Source of the DNA: Zarea fungicola
Lineage: Eukaryota; Ascomycota; Sordariomycetes; Hypocreales; Cordycipitaceae
Direction: 5' to 3'
NCBI GenBank assembly: GCA_900169235.1
Contig: FWCC01000014.1
Span: forward strand, 65,205 to 129,204
Length of the DNA stretch: 64,000 nt
In this document: in pieces, positions 44,649 to 55,486 of the stretch
Numbering within the stretch: the first letter of the stretch is position 1
Layout: every line of letters starts with the position of its first letter
Notes under the pieces: generated by a model
Seen by the model: the letters and a program-made list of their open reading frames with translations, nothing else
Databases searched by the model: none
What the model was told of the DNA's origin: nothing
Program-made: the position numbers and the translations under genes

Positions 44649-45758
44649 TTATCGTATAGAACAATCGTTTGTGCAATATGTAAACCAAATCTTGGGCTTG
44701 AGCTTTGGTAGCCTTGCTGTCTCTTGAATGACCCATGGATGATCAAGCTTGAACGTATTCTTCGGGTTACTTCCTCTCGAGAACATCAGTCTACCAACGT
44801 CATAGTTGTTAAAGACCTGTGCTGGATCATTGTAAATGATGCTTTGAGGATTGTGGTGTTTCTCAAATACCCATTTGAGTGCTAACAGTTTCCATTCCAC
44901 CTTGGCAAGCCACCTTCTGACTTGACTGAGAAATTCTAGCGAGTCAATGGCATTGAATAGTCTGGCCACAGCAGTGCGTTGTTGATTCTTGAGATTCTTC
45001 TCAAATAAGCCACGAAACTTTGCTAATGTAGCAGCATCGTCATAACCAACCAACTGAGCAGGCTCATCCGCATTGCGGCCAAAGAGCTGCGATGCGAGCA
45101 GATCTGTCCTGCTAGCATGTATGTAGATGGTTTCCATAACAACATCTACATCCATAGCGACGCCAACGTCGACATCATTTCTCTCGTATTTTTCCCTTGT
45201 AGCATCCTGTAGCAAGTATGTGATGGAATTCAGCTCATCTTTCACATCCATTGAAATATATGGGCCATGTTCGTTTTCACGGGCTGATGCATCATGGTAA
45301 AACTCAAGAAAGTGTTGGGCTAGCAAGCAGACAGGCGCTCCGGGATAATCATGCCGCTGAGTCCATAGGAAGTAGCCTAGCATGTCTTCGTCATGGCCTG
45401 CCAGTGCAGAATGGTTGGGTGTCCAGGCACACAGCACAGTATCGAGTTTACGCTGTATCCATATATTGCTCAGCGAGCCTCCATACATGTAGGGTTCCTC
45501 TTCGACGGCACCCCAGCCACATGCAACTTGGCGAGCTTCGCGGCAGACAGAAGCAATTAACGGCGGCGCGGCAGCCCGATAGCACACGTCACGGTATCCA
45601 AGCCAGCATTGTTGCTCGTTTGCTTTGTCTGGCTCAAAAAGGGGGTCATCCACGGGCACAACTCGGCAGGGTAGACAGAAGGACCAGATTCTGTCTCGCA
45701 GCTCTGGGGGGAGGTGGCCAAATAGATGGAATGTTTGCGATGACGCGGGGTTGTCCAT
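44649..45758 (-). CDS. 2EXR-domain protein, 369 aa
   Basis: Start taken at ATG 45758 (MDNPASSQTFHLF). The frame is open upstream to 45926, but that part gives an unlikely hydrophobic leader and would precede the domain abnormally. The stop is at 44649. The N-terminus has the 2EXR pattern FHLFGHLPPELRDRIWSFCL, the F-box-like opening found in a very large family of Pezizomycotina proteins, followed by the usual SVCREAR element (about residue 70). The C-terminal two thirds are helical and specific. These proteins are of unknown function and often expanded in plant- and insect-associated fungi. No signal peptide. Confidence 0.8.
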   Translation of the reverse strand: MDNPASSQTFHLFGHLPPELRDRIWSFCLPCRVVPVDDPLFEPDKANEQQCWLGYRDVCYRAAAPPLIASVCREARQVACGWGAVEEEPYMYGGSLSNIWIQRKLDTVLCAWTPNHSALAGHDEDMLGYFLWTQRHDYPGAPVCLLAQHFLEFYHDASARENEHGPYISMDVKDELNSITYLLQDATREKYERNDVDVGVAMDVDVVMETIYIHASRTDLLASQLFGRNADEPAQLVGYDDAATLAKFRGLFEKNLKNQQRTAVARLFNAIDSLEFLSQVRRWLAKVEWKLLALKWVFEKHHNPQSIIYNDPAQVFNNYDVGRLMFSRGSNPKNTFKLDHPWVIQETARLPKLKPKIWFTYCTNDCSIR

Positions 45759-46721
45759 CGTTGGCGGGAGGCGAGACAGGAGAAGGGGAACAAAGAGCAA
45801 GTAAAATATGCAAGCCCAGAGAGAGAGAAAAGGTCTGTGGTGTTTGGCTGGAGAGAAGTAAGAGGCGCGGGAATATTGCATGCAGAGTAAGAAAACGGAG
45901 TAATTTTGCTGTATTGTTCTTGCCAACTTGGAAAGCTAAAAAGAGAAGAACGTGGGAGAACAGTATGCTTTCTGTTGTTTCCAACCAAGGCTTGTGCCCC
46001 CGTGATGCGCCGCCGCCGTAGCAGGACCCCTGTATAGTTGAACGCTACAGGGCCTGCTGCATAACGCTGGCAGTATCGGCGAGAATTTTGTTTTGAAGCG
46101 TACCTGAGATGACAGTTGTACAAGTGTCTTATTGAGGAGCTAGCATTGAGCAATTTTCGGGGCTCAGAATGTGCTAGAAAATCCAACTAGTTAAACGGGG
46201 CTTCATTAGTAGCGCTGTACTTCATGGCTAATTGCTGCGCCAAAAAGTGGCCAACCAAAACCAAGGCTTAATTATTACTATGTGCGTGATAGTATTTGCA
46301 TGCACCACTAGGCTTATGGCGACATGGCGCTTTAACCATGGCCGAATTTTTTCTTCCGCCATCAATTAAAGCTTACTTAAGAATAGATAATTCGACTGAA
46401 TCGGAAACCGAGTCAGATGGGTAAGCTTTAGAGTTGGTCCTGCTCAAGACGTTGTTGTAGGCACAAGGATCCTAAAGCTGGCTGCCCAACCAACAAGAGA
46501 GCACGCTCATTTACTTTTATATCACTAGCTCCAGATACTACTAAAAATATAAGCATTAGTAAGATATTATATTCCCTTCTACTATAAATATTTTGTTACT
46601 TTAAGAAAGAGTTTTTTTTTTTTCTTTTTATTACCTTTAGGTTCTCCTATACTCCTTTATTACCTATTACTAGAAGCTAGCCTAAAGAATTATAGTAAAA
46701 GTAATTACTTTAAAATTGTCT
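45759..46721. other. Intergenic with an AT-rich relic
   Basis: About 46540-46720 is AT-rich with a T13-14 run near 46612-46625 and the TAA/TAG-rich composition of RIP-mutated repeats. It abuts the 3' end of the acetyltransferase gene. No gene. Confidence 0.4.
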
Positions 46722-47522
46722 TTAATTATTAATTTGCTTTGCGCGTCTTAGCCACTCCGCAGCAAAGGCGACGGACTCGGCGACGGGAAAGACCAAGCAG
46801 GACGCCTTGCCGACATTTCCCTTCCTCACCAAGTCTCCATGCTGCTGTTCGAATTCTTCTCCAATGGCGACAAAGTTTGGAGCACCATCCCAACTTCTAT
46901 CCTCGACCGTCACCCATTCACGCTTGCCGCCCAATGTACATGCAAACGAGCAAGGGACAATCGGGGCAGTTTCCGATCGATATTCCGCTAAATGAAAAGC
47001 AGTGCATTTATTGAACCCAACCCCAAGAAGCAAGACCTTGGCCTTGGCCTCTTCCAATCGAGCCAGAGGGCTATGCTCGCCCATCCGACAATTAATACGG
47101 TGGTCAGCCGTGATATGGGAAGCCTTTGCGCCAATCGCCGCGAATGATGTCTGTGGATGCGCGCTGCGCAGCGCCGTCGGCCATGTACGCACAATTTCAG
47201 GCACTACGCCCATCCGCCTGGAACGCGTTGTCTTGGGGTCGTACGGTGGCAACGATTCTCTGATTGCTGCCCACCAATCCTCCGGCACAGTTTGATAGCG
47301 TGGCTCCGTCCAGGTAGCGGGATCTGAGTTGTCAATTGTGTGCGTCGGCACCACCAAAGTCCCTTGAGGCCCCAGGCACTCCAGTAACGCGCGCACTACC
47401 GTCTCAGGACCGCCGCTGACCCAGCCGATTTGGCTCACAGAGCAGTGTACCATGACGGTGTCACCTTGCTGCAAGCCCAAAGATTTCAAATCTTTGATCA
47501 GTGATGAAACTGTGCATAGCAT
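46722..47522 (-). CDS. Aminoglycoside 3-N-acetyltransferase (AAC(3)) family protein, 266 aa
   Basis: Single exon, ATG 47522 to TAA 46722. The protein matches the AAC(3) fold from end to end: DTVMVHCSVSQIGWVSGGPETVV (written in part; residues about 21-43), LVVPTHT (56-62), the SRRMGVVPEIVR block (about 101), HPQTSFAAIG (about 122-131), EHSPLARL (about 149-156) and LLLGVGFNKCTAFHLAEYR. The family uses acetyl-CoA to acetylate the 3-amino group of 2-deoxystreptamine antibiotics, or acts on other small substrates such as in YokD-like proteins. It is mainly bacterial, intron-free here, and flanked by AT-rich sequence on its 3' side, so horizontal origin is likely but not shown. It is probably cytosolic. 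Confidence 0.88.
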   Translation of the reverse strand: MLCTVSSLIKDLKSLGLQQGDTVMVHCSVSQIGWVSGGPETVVRALLECLGPQGTLVVPTHTIDNSDPATWTEPRYQTVPEDWWAAIRESLPPYDPKTTRSRRMGVVPEIVRTWPTALRSAHPQTSFAAIGAKASHITADHRINCRMGEHSPLARLEEAKAKVLLLGVGFNKCTAFHLAEYRSETAPIVPCSFACTLGGKREWVTVEDRSWDGAPNFVAIGEEFEQQHGDLVRKGNVGKASCLVFPVAESVAFAAEWLRRAKQINN

Positions 47523-48090
47523 GTTTCCTGCACAGCTAAGAAAGATTTAGCAATGTGACTTTTCGGAGGAGTGAAGAGCACTAAACGAGTGAGGGGTTAC
47601 GGCTTGTCTTGGGACAGCTTATGCACTGCCATTCGTATTCTTGGCAAACATATTCCACCAACCAGAAGTGACACAGAGGATGTAATAAAGCAGTAAAGGG
47701 ATTTTTGACGATCCCGCATCTCCACTCCAACTGTAGCGAGATTCTTGCAAGACTCTTGCAAGACCCCCACAGGTCCGGTGAGGGCGATGCAGGGTAGAAT
47801 GACCACCAGAATAAGTGTCTTGGATAAGTTTTTCTTTCACGCAACAGCCTTTTCTCGGACCGTATTGTTGATCACAGCAAACAATCAGCGAATTATAACC
47901 AAACCAGCCGGCATCCTATGCTATGTAGCCCCTTCAAACTATGACACGGGTTGGTTGCTATAGGTCATGCCGAATACCCTTGTAAAGTCTGTTTACTCGG
48001 TACTTGCAATGCATATCCTGATTTTAATCACTGTGCAGAGCAAAGCTCTAATACCATTTTGGGCTGTCTTCGGAATCATCCAATACAGTT
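47523..48090. other. Intergenic
   Basis: Acetyltransferase promoter and tRNA upstream region. A minus-strand open frame of 70 codons (47597-47806) has an ATG but no motif; not supported as a gene. Confidence 0.35.
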
Positions 48091-48164
48091 GATCCCGTGG
48101 TCTAGTTGGTCATGGCATCTCGTTAACACCGAGAAGGTCCCCGGTTCAAGCCCGGGCGGGATCA
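48091..48164 (+). tRNA. tRNA-Val (anticodon AAC)
   Basis: A 74-nt cloverleaf can be drawn: acceptor GATCCCG pairs with CGGGATC plus discriminator A; the D-arm holds the A box TGGTCTAGTTGG; the anticodon stem CTCG/CGAG encloses the 7-nt loop TTAACAC with anticodon AAC; the T-arm CCCGG-TTCAAGC-CCGGG holds the B box. No intron. A T6 run just downstream (48166-48171) is a normal Pol III terminator. Confidence 0.93.
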
Positions 48165-48940
48165 TGTTTTTTGCCTCGGCACATTTTTTCCTCTGTCAAG
48201 GCAACATTATTACACTTTCCTTTTCTTTATTTCAGCACAATGTGGAATCAACCGAATAACCCTGCTCTCATTACTCAGGACTTGTCATTTTACAAAAGGC
48301 CTTCTTCAGTGAAGACTTATAGAATAGCGGCACATTTTCTGGCTCCAAGTAGACCATAACTGGGGACTGACCAGGCCAAGCACTGGAGCACTGCCAGCTG
48401 TGACGTTACAAGATAAGACGTCCTTACACCTTAAACGTCTCACAGGGCCCGCAGCATGCTATACACAATCGATAGTCAGCGTAGCAAGTAAGGGCTACAT
48501 TTAAACCAACAACAGGCAGAGGCGTACTTGACCCAATTTGGCAGTCTATCCTGGTCCACCTCAAAAGTCGTCTGGCACCGCCATGGTTGACTATCAAAGA
48601 ATCGCACAAAACCTCCGTATTAACACTGTTGTAATAATAATACCATCAGTAACCGTGCCATGCACGCGCATCTTCGGTTACGGGCTATGTAGGTCCGAAT
48701 GAGCACGTCATCAGAAACGCCCAATGTCCTCAACGCAACGGCCCTGCACCGCTCTAAAGACCGCAATTATGGCCAGAACAGTCCGACGTCTAGATTTCGT
48801 CTAAAATGAAATCAAGTCATGAAGGTAGCTGCGTATGATTTTCCTGTTTATTGTTTATTTGCCTTTGGCTGTCTAAATGCTTATGTGTAGAGCAGGCTCT
48901 CATACCGCAGCAACAATGCGCTTATAAAAACAATCCCAGT
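48165..48940. other. Intergenic
   Basis: No gene recognised between the tRNA and the cysteine-rich peptide gene. Confidence 0.35.
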
Positions 48941-49391
48941 TTACAGCTTAGGCAAACAGACTCCAATAAAGAGAGTGGGGTTTGAAGAGCAAAGTGAACA
49001 GCCAATTCCACGACAAAAGGCATCGCCACTGCAAACAAAGGACGTACAACCCCTCTTGCCGAGATCCCCGGCCTTCTCCGAGCCAGCAGTGGTAGTATTC
49101 GACCCCCCGTGGCGGAGGTCCTGGATCTGAGACTTGTCGAAAAGCTCCAACGATCCCAAGACCTGCCCATCTTGGGACAGCAGTTCCAGTACATCCTTGG
49201 TAGGATGCATGATCAAAGTACTATTCTCAGTCTTGTCTTTCAGCTGCATCAGAGGCTCGAGGTCATGGGATGTGGCCATGTTATTCTGCGGTAAAGTTAA
49301 TAAGGCTTGGTGATTAAGGGTTGAATGTGCAGCATACCTCATAGGCCACGGCACCACCAAGTAGGAAACAACCCAGTGCAAGAAACTTCAT
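48941..49391 (-). CDS. Secreted precursor of a six-cysteine peptide, 132 aa, two exons
   Basis: Exon 1 49338-49391 encodes MKFLALGCFLLGGAVAYE, a clear signal peptide. A 52-nt intron (GTATGC...CCGCAG) follows, then exon 2 48941-49285. The propeptide (about residues 19-96) is acidic/Thr-rich, has possible NST and NTT glycosylation sites and no Cys, and ends in Gly-Lys-Arg (KR at 95-96), a Kex2-type cleavage site. The mature 36-residue peptide begins GCTSFVC and has six Cys at 98, 103, 109, 114, 117 and 128 (spacings 4, 5, 4, 2, 10). Signal plus propeptide plus dibasic site plus Cys-rich tail is the layout of processed fungal antimicrobial or effector peptides. The family is not named. Confidence 0.78.
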
Positions 49392-51218
49392 TTTTTAAAC
49401 AGAGACTTGATGTAATAGATTTCAGTATGTTAAGAGTGTAGTAACGAGAGCAATAGAGAAAGACTGAAGCCTATAAAAGTATTCAGAGGTTAGGGTTATA
49501 TAATAGTCGGGATCTTTTTCGCAAAGGCTTGCTGTAGTGGATATTGTAATAATATTTAGGACACAGCTATAGCTGACTTGGCTTGAAAACCTGGTAATCA
49601 ATTCTGATAAGCAATAGAAATCCTTTCACCGGAAAGTTCAAAGTACAGATCTCCATTTATTTATTATATCAGCTTACATGGTATCACATCCGGCATCAGT
49701 AGCCGTCTCTAGAACATGGGGTAACGTAGAATCGTCGCCCGGGCCACTAGTTGCCAAAACGAGGAGAAGGTGGGTCGGAGTCTATACCCAGTTTTGAGGA
49801 GACGTCTGCCTCGAATTGATATACATGCTTGTTTCGAGCCTTGGCAGCGGATGGCCTTTCAGCTAACAATGGCTTCCTGACTAACATGACCTTCAGGTTC
49901 TGCTAAAACGGTAGAAAATTAGACGCTTACAGTGTAAAATTAGTAACTTATAAAACAAAATCCACAAGCTCCTGGCTTCCGAACTTGCCGGTTATTGAAT
50001 AACTATGGGTAAAGATGTTTCGGTACTTTAGCGGAGTTTCCGGCAAAATATCAACGTTTGCGGGGCAGTAACTGCAAATAGTCAAGCAAGAAAAAGATGT
50101 ATGAAATAATTCAAAAAGTCGTATGTCATGGCAGGGGTAATAGAAATTAGAATATTTAATTGGAGGAAAAAAAAATCCGTTGCAGGCCAGCATTACAAAA
50201 CCATTACTTTGGTTCCTGATTAGGACATTGGTGAGACTCTTTTCACCTGGTTTGAGCGGACCTTTTAATCATGTCCATATCAGATGTGGAAATGTGGCGT
50301 TTTTGCCCTACCCGTGCACCGGCAAGCAATTCCGTCTTACTGCCGATCGCGCCACAAACACACTTGCAAAGCAGGGTATACTTGGTTCCTCTTACCACGA
50401 CAAGACGATGGCCGGCAAAGGTGACCGGTAGGGTAATCCATAGATCTACACAAGTGAGATAGTTTAAAAACCTGACTACTCGTGCTACGCCCCACCTTTC
50501 TACGAGTCACGCTCGTAAACTGGCATGAACCCTCATCAGAGCGGGTGCTCATCCTGACGCCGAGATGAGGACTGGAATCCGCTAACCGGCTTTTGTCCGC
50601 GTAACTGGCTCCACTTACCGAATTCATTAGATACGGTGCTGATCAAGGAAATCGTCGTATCGGCAAGTTCCTCGTGTGGCTTCGCATCCAAACAAATCAC
50701 AGCAACAGTTGGACATATATTCAACATCTCAACAATTAGCAATCACAAAATTACTTAACGTAGACAGTGATAGGCTCTATAACTCCGACTAACATATAAT
50801 CAAGTAATATTAGTCCAGATTTTTGGGTTTTTCGCTGTATGAATTTAGTGTAAGTGACGAGCTTTCGAATGTGATGGTTGGTGATGAGCACCCTCTGATG
50901 GTGTGCGCGAATTTACGGGTGTGACGGCCAATAGAGAGTGGGGTGAGACACGAGTAACCCCTATTGCTAATTCAAGAGAATCAAGTGGTACACTTTGAGA
51001 GAACGTCGCCTTCATGACTAAGAATTGCTTACAATATGCTGCGGCAAAAACAACATGGGATGGACCTTGAAAAAGGATCTATTTCCACAAAGAAATATGA
51101 AATATAAATATTGACCTAGTCCTTCACTGGATTTGCAACTTCAGAAGCTCTCAGAACATCCAACTTTAATTTACATACCCATTTACAAACACGTCCTTGC
51201 TACTTCTTACTCTACAAA
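49392..51218. other. Intergenic
   Basis: 1.8 kb without a supported gene. A minus-strand frame from ATG near 50727 (MLNICPTVAVICLDAKPHEE) ends at a good GTAAGT donor near 50616 but finds no continuing exon, so it may be a fragment. TATAAATA at about 51103-51110 lies 110 nt upstream of the next start and may be its TATA box. Confidence 0.35.
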
Positions 51219-51740
51219 ATGACTCAAGCACTTCTTACTTCCATCCTTGCCATGGCCACCCTTGGCCTCGCCAATCCAGCGGCAAGCTCTGGCCTTGAAG
51301 TTCTAAAGGCCTGGGACCTCGGGCATGGCAACCTGACATCTTACGGATACGCCGCCGGACAAGAGCCTCCAGCCACCAAGGCTGCAAAGCGAGGCTGCAA
51401 CGGCTCAGTATCATGCAGCACAAGCCACACTGCCGGACAGCAACTTTGTGCCGGCCTCATCACCGCCATGGCGGGTGCAATTTCCGAGAACGAGGTTGAC
51501 AACTCTCCTCGGGCCTACTGCTACGAAGCCAGCGGCCAAGGTGGCGGAAAGTGCTGCATCTCTTGGTCAAGCCCGGTAAACGCGCAGTTCCAGAACTTTG
51601 TAGGTTCTGCGAGCGATATCAGCAACCAGTGCGGAGGACAGAATGCCGGAAAAGTCTCTGGCGAAGTTAAGGGAGCCGTGGTAGGAACGACCTGTACTGC
51701 AGTGTGTGTTTCTAACCGTCCGGATGGTTGCGAGTGGTAA
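51219..51740 (+). CDS. Secreted cysteine-rich protein, 173 aa
   Basis: Single exon from ATG 51219 to TAA 51738-51740, with a strong Kozak-like AAAATG. The signal peptide covers about residues 1-18 (MTQALLTSILAMATLGLA). A Lys-Arg pair at 57-58 directly before GCNGSVSC suggests Kex2 processing. Ten Cys follow at 60, 66, 77, 101, 112, 113, 138, 159, 163 and 171, enough for five disulphides. The C-terminal half (KCCISWSSPV, GTTCTAVC, SNRPDGC) matches the fragment at 1-312, so the two form a family. No membrane segment or enzyme motif. Probably an extracellular effector or antimicrobial-type protein; function unknown. Third positions are GC-rich compared with the AT-rich promoter. Confidence 0.82.
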   Translation: MTQALLTSILAMATLGLANPAASSGLEVLKAWDLGHGNLTSYGYAAGQEPPATKAAKRGCNGSVSCSTSHTAGQQLCAGLITAMAGAISENEVDNSPRAYCYEASGQGGGKCCISWSSPVNAQFQNFVGSASDISNQCGGQNAGKVSGEVKGAVVGTTCTAVCVSNRPDGCEW

Positions 51741-53346
51741 ACTGTCGCGGTGTAGGACTGAACGTTGAGGAGCATGACTACAGTTTCAGCTACAAACTTG
51801 GAAGCTGCCGCCTTTGGTGCACTTTTAGAGGCGCTTATAGTTGGATATATTGTCATAACTGTTAATACATGATTATCCTAGTGTTCTTGCCGTTTTCCGA
51901 AAGATGTACACAGGAAACAAACTAGGCCTTTGAGTAGTGTTGAGGCTCTAGAACTCCTAGGTGTCTTTGAATAAGTAGTTAATACTTAAGCTGCCCTCAA
52001 CTCAATGCTTAGCGAGGCGAAGAGGAAGAAGTGTATTTTAGGCTCTAAAACGGCCTGAAGATTTTAACCTTTCCATATTCAAAAAGTTGAATTACAAGGG
52101 CAGCTAATAATATTCTCAATGCTAGCAAAAACTTGGCCAGAATTAAGAAGTCATACTGTCTCTACCACGCGGGGTTGATTCGAGCCTGTTCTTGCGTCGT
52201 GAGATTGACACTGATTTAGCGTAGATGTTCCACTGGTACTACCAACAGTTCGCCTTCCGATAACGAAAAGTCGCCTACTGAGATGCTTCAACAACAGGGT
52301 TGCGCAGGAAGTTGCCGTCGTCAATCTGGAAGTGGTCTGGGAGAAGAGGCACGGACGAAAGGTGAATGGAGCACGGTGACCTCAGCGCAGCGAAATCAAG
52401 TCGTGATGCGCACAATGTATGAAAGCATGTCTAATTGTTAATTCAACACAGGATATAAATAAACAGCCATAGTTTGCTAAGAATTGCTTACCATACTCCC
52501 GGGAGCCATGGCTGCTGCAATCAAGTACGTCGCAATGAATGAATTTCTCAATTCGTTTCTTTATTACTAGTTTAACAGCGGTATTCCATCATACTTTTAC
52601 TGATATTATCAAAGTAGACAAAGATATTAATTCTAATCACACCTTGCAGGCCGTTATATGCTTCTCTTTTCAAGTTTAGCTTGTAAGCTGCGTCAGAACT
52701 AATTTAGCGGCGGATCCCACAGGTCGGCAGTGGGCTGTTCATCGTAAGGCAGTGCCAAATCCAGTTAGTGAAGCATGCGACAAGACGGATTTTTAGGCTC
52801 TAGTAAGCGGTACATCGTAAGGCACTGCTCAATCCAGTTAGTATAGATGGTCTCCGAGACGAGCTGGTGCATGTCTGAACCCACGAAACTGGAGGGAACT
52901 CTTTCTTCGAGCCTAGCCGTTTTTTAGTTGCAGCTGTTGGGTCCAATTTGAAAAGATAGACGTCTAAGGAATTATTTCTAGGACGGATACAGAAACAAAA
53001 CCTCGTAGAGATCCTATGTCACATGTTCAGGAGGAAACATGCCTGTCAAAATCAGGCAGGAGAAGAATTGACTTTCGTAGCAACTATCCCTAGGAGGAGT
53101 GCATAAAGATATTTGAGGACATTATAATCGCAGTTATGGGAACTAAAGAGAGAACATTTGTCACAGGTGGCAGCTCGTTCGGCCAATATCTATCAATCTT
53201 GCTTAGATGTAGTCAATCTGCCAAGCAGAAACTATGTCTTTCTGAGATGGATCTAATCTACTGTCTAATGTGTTGTCAAGTTGCTTGATTTTTGACCGGT
53301 GAGGTGAAGGTCTTCTATTTAAATCACTTGCCCAGGACGTAGCATT
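51741..53346. other. Intergenic
   Basis: 1.6 kb with no recognisable coding region in either strand. A short direct repeat (ATCGTAAGGCA-type) occurs at about 52740 and 52811. Confidence 0.35.
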
Positions 53347-54344
53347 CTACTTTGGTGTAATGGCTGTCATGTTCAAGTCTTCTCGGTCGCTTGTGATGTC
53401 TGTCGTTCGTTTATTGTCATGCGACGTTGTGCCAGTTGAGTGTGGCGACGACTTTCTTTGCTTCCAAATTCTAGTCTTTTCTGACGAATAGGATCGCAAC
53501 AGCCTACCAGGATGCATTACATTGAGCAAGACCAAGGCAATGAGCATCGGAAGTGAGTCCAGGCTGTACTGGTACGCTTCATGGAGCGGGATGCTGCTTT
53601 CAAGGCCCCCAGCGTATTCACAAATCCTGAATATAATGCGAATCTAAGACTGTTAGCAAACAGGCGCTAGAATCAGAAAGAAATTCTTACCGTAATCAAA
53701 AGCAAAACAGCGCCTTGAATCCAGAGCAGGGTAAGGCATGTGCGTGCGTCAGCCTCGTTGCCGTCCTCATGTCGAGACCGCCAAGTAGAACGAAACAAAT
53801 GACTTGCGAATGCCACAAATATGAGAATGAAGAACAATTGAGCGCTCACGCCACCCATGTAAATATGCAGTCCCTGGTACATGATATCCTGTGGGGCGTT
53901 TTTTGTGGTAGCTCTGGCCGCGCCGTAGACCTGTATGATGAATGCAATCAGGTCGAGAATGACGAAGAAAACTCCAACATGTCGCGCTTTTAGCCAGCCC
54001 ACTCGCTTAGAGCTTGTGAAATTCCACACAATTCGCCCAAACAACATGTACACAAAGGCATTTGTCCATAGAGGCGCCATGAGGATCAGCACAAACCAGG
54101 CAGCGTAGAGACTATAGCCGTCAGGAACTTGCACGCTGGCAGTGTGGAAGATGTAGGTCAAAGTCTGCCAGATGCCGGACATTACTATAACCCAGCAGTA
54201 CGACTGGCGATATCGAAAGGCTTGTACGATATGCACAACCGTTGTGACGAAGAAAAGAGCGAGGAAGACGGCGCTGGCCGCAACAGACGGCGCAAAATGC
54301 CACATGGAAGTTGATGGCGAGGTGGGATTCGAGTCTGCCATCAT
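53347..54344 (-). CDS. RTA1-like seven-helix membrane protein, 316 aa, two exons
   Basis: Exon 1 53691-54344 (two consecutive ATGs, MMADSNPTSP) and exon 2 53347-53643, joined in phase 0 over a 46-nt intron (GTAAGA...GTCTTAG, GCTAAC branch). The product has seven hydrophobic segments and RTA1 family landmarks: WHFAPSVAASAVFLALF at the first helix, a later APLWTNAFVYMLFGRIV, then DLIAFIIQVYGAA, and after splicing LITIRIIFRICEYAGG. It ends with a hydrophilic cytosolic tail. RTA1/RSB1 proteins are lipid-translocating exporters or stress-resistance factors at the plasma membrane; the substrate is not known here. Confidence 0.9.
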
Positions 54345-55486
54345 CAGAGGAAAGGCAACTCAATTACTAGTGAAGGTTTCCGACACGTCCAAGGCGGCTG
54401 AGCCGGGAGGCCCTCGACATATATACCACGGCGTTATTTGCGCTAATACTACTTACGCCAACTGAGTGGATACAAAAGACCTAGCCCGGATGTCCTAATC
54501 ATGGGTATACGCAGAGGACGATGTGTGCATATTGTTTAACTAACGATTCAGGAGCTGTGGAGTGCCCTCAACTCTACACAGCGGGGGACATAAGCGGTAA
54601 AAGGCTGACTTTCATCATCCGACAAAATCGACGGCTGTTTCCACGTGGCTTGAGCGAGCTCTTTCATTGAAACACAACTCTGCCGGTCGTTCAGCCAGTT
54701 TAACTACATGGGGTTAAATACATGCGCGAGAACAAATTCAATCACCATCTCCACTTCGCTCTCTGGGTTACCCATGCCATTTTGCCAGGACGGAAACGTT
54801 TCCGGATTGCAAGCGTAGATTTTAGTGGTGTTTACCTGCGAGTCTAGCCTACTTGAGAAAAAGGTCTTCTGGATGAGGCGCGTAGATACGCGGCAAACCG
54901 TTGTACTTGGTAGCTGATGCGAGAGAATTAAATTCAGGGTACTTCCAAAGACAAGCTATAAAGGCAAAGGTAAGCTAATAACCAACTCATAATATATCTA
55001 AGAAATGGCCAGTACCAGGAAATCACCAACACAAGCCACGCGGTACAGACAGCAGGGAAGGGTTTCCATTGTCGGCTCCTGTTGTCGAATCTGGAGACCA
55101 TCCTCACTAGGCGTTCGCTTTCAGTGCCGTGGTCAGGTCATGACACGGCCTGACGCCCTGGGCATTCCCGTAGACAAAGTTCTCGTTGTAGTAAGTCATC
55201 TTAGAACTGTCAACTGCGGTCGCGTCCATTGTTGACCACGTGAATTTCTTGATTAAAACACTAATCAGATTAGGAGTCTCAGGAAAGGTCGCAGCAACTC
55301 GATTTCAGGTTACAGTGTAGTTTCAAAACAAAAGAACTCGATACCCTTCCATGAGCGGCTCGTCGACAAGTCGTGCTATCGTAAAAAAAATCCTTATAGA
55401 GTGTAAAAAACAAGGTAAATCAGTTGTGTGTTTCCCATCCTCAAGCAGCTATCTTGGTGTAGATTTTAATGCATATTATATGCGCT
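54345..55486. other. Intergenic with two doubtful small ORFs
   Basis: A plus-strand 76-codon frame (55005-55235, ATG start) has no motif. A minus-strand 40-codon frame (55107-55229, MDATAVDSSKMTYYNEN start) has more natural composition but stands alone. Neither is supported as a gene. Confidence 0.35.

Noticed and set aside
45758..45926. Upstream extension of the 2EXR protein giving a hydrophobic N-terminus
   Set aside because: 2EXR proteins normally begin shortly before the FxLFxxLPxELR motif; ATG 45758 fits better.
45251..46021. 256-codon plus-strand frame opposite the 2EXR gene
   Set aside because: No family resemblance; antisense to a recognisable gene.
50271..50627. Overlapping small open frames on both strands
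   Set aside because: None has a motif, and the minus-strand piece ending at GTAAGT (about 50616) has no continuing exon.
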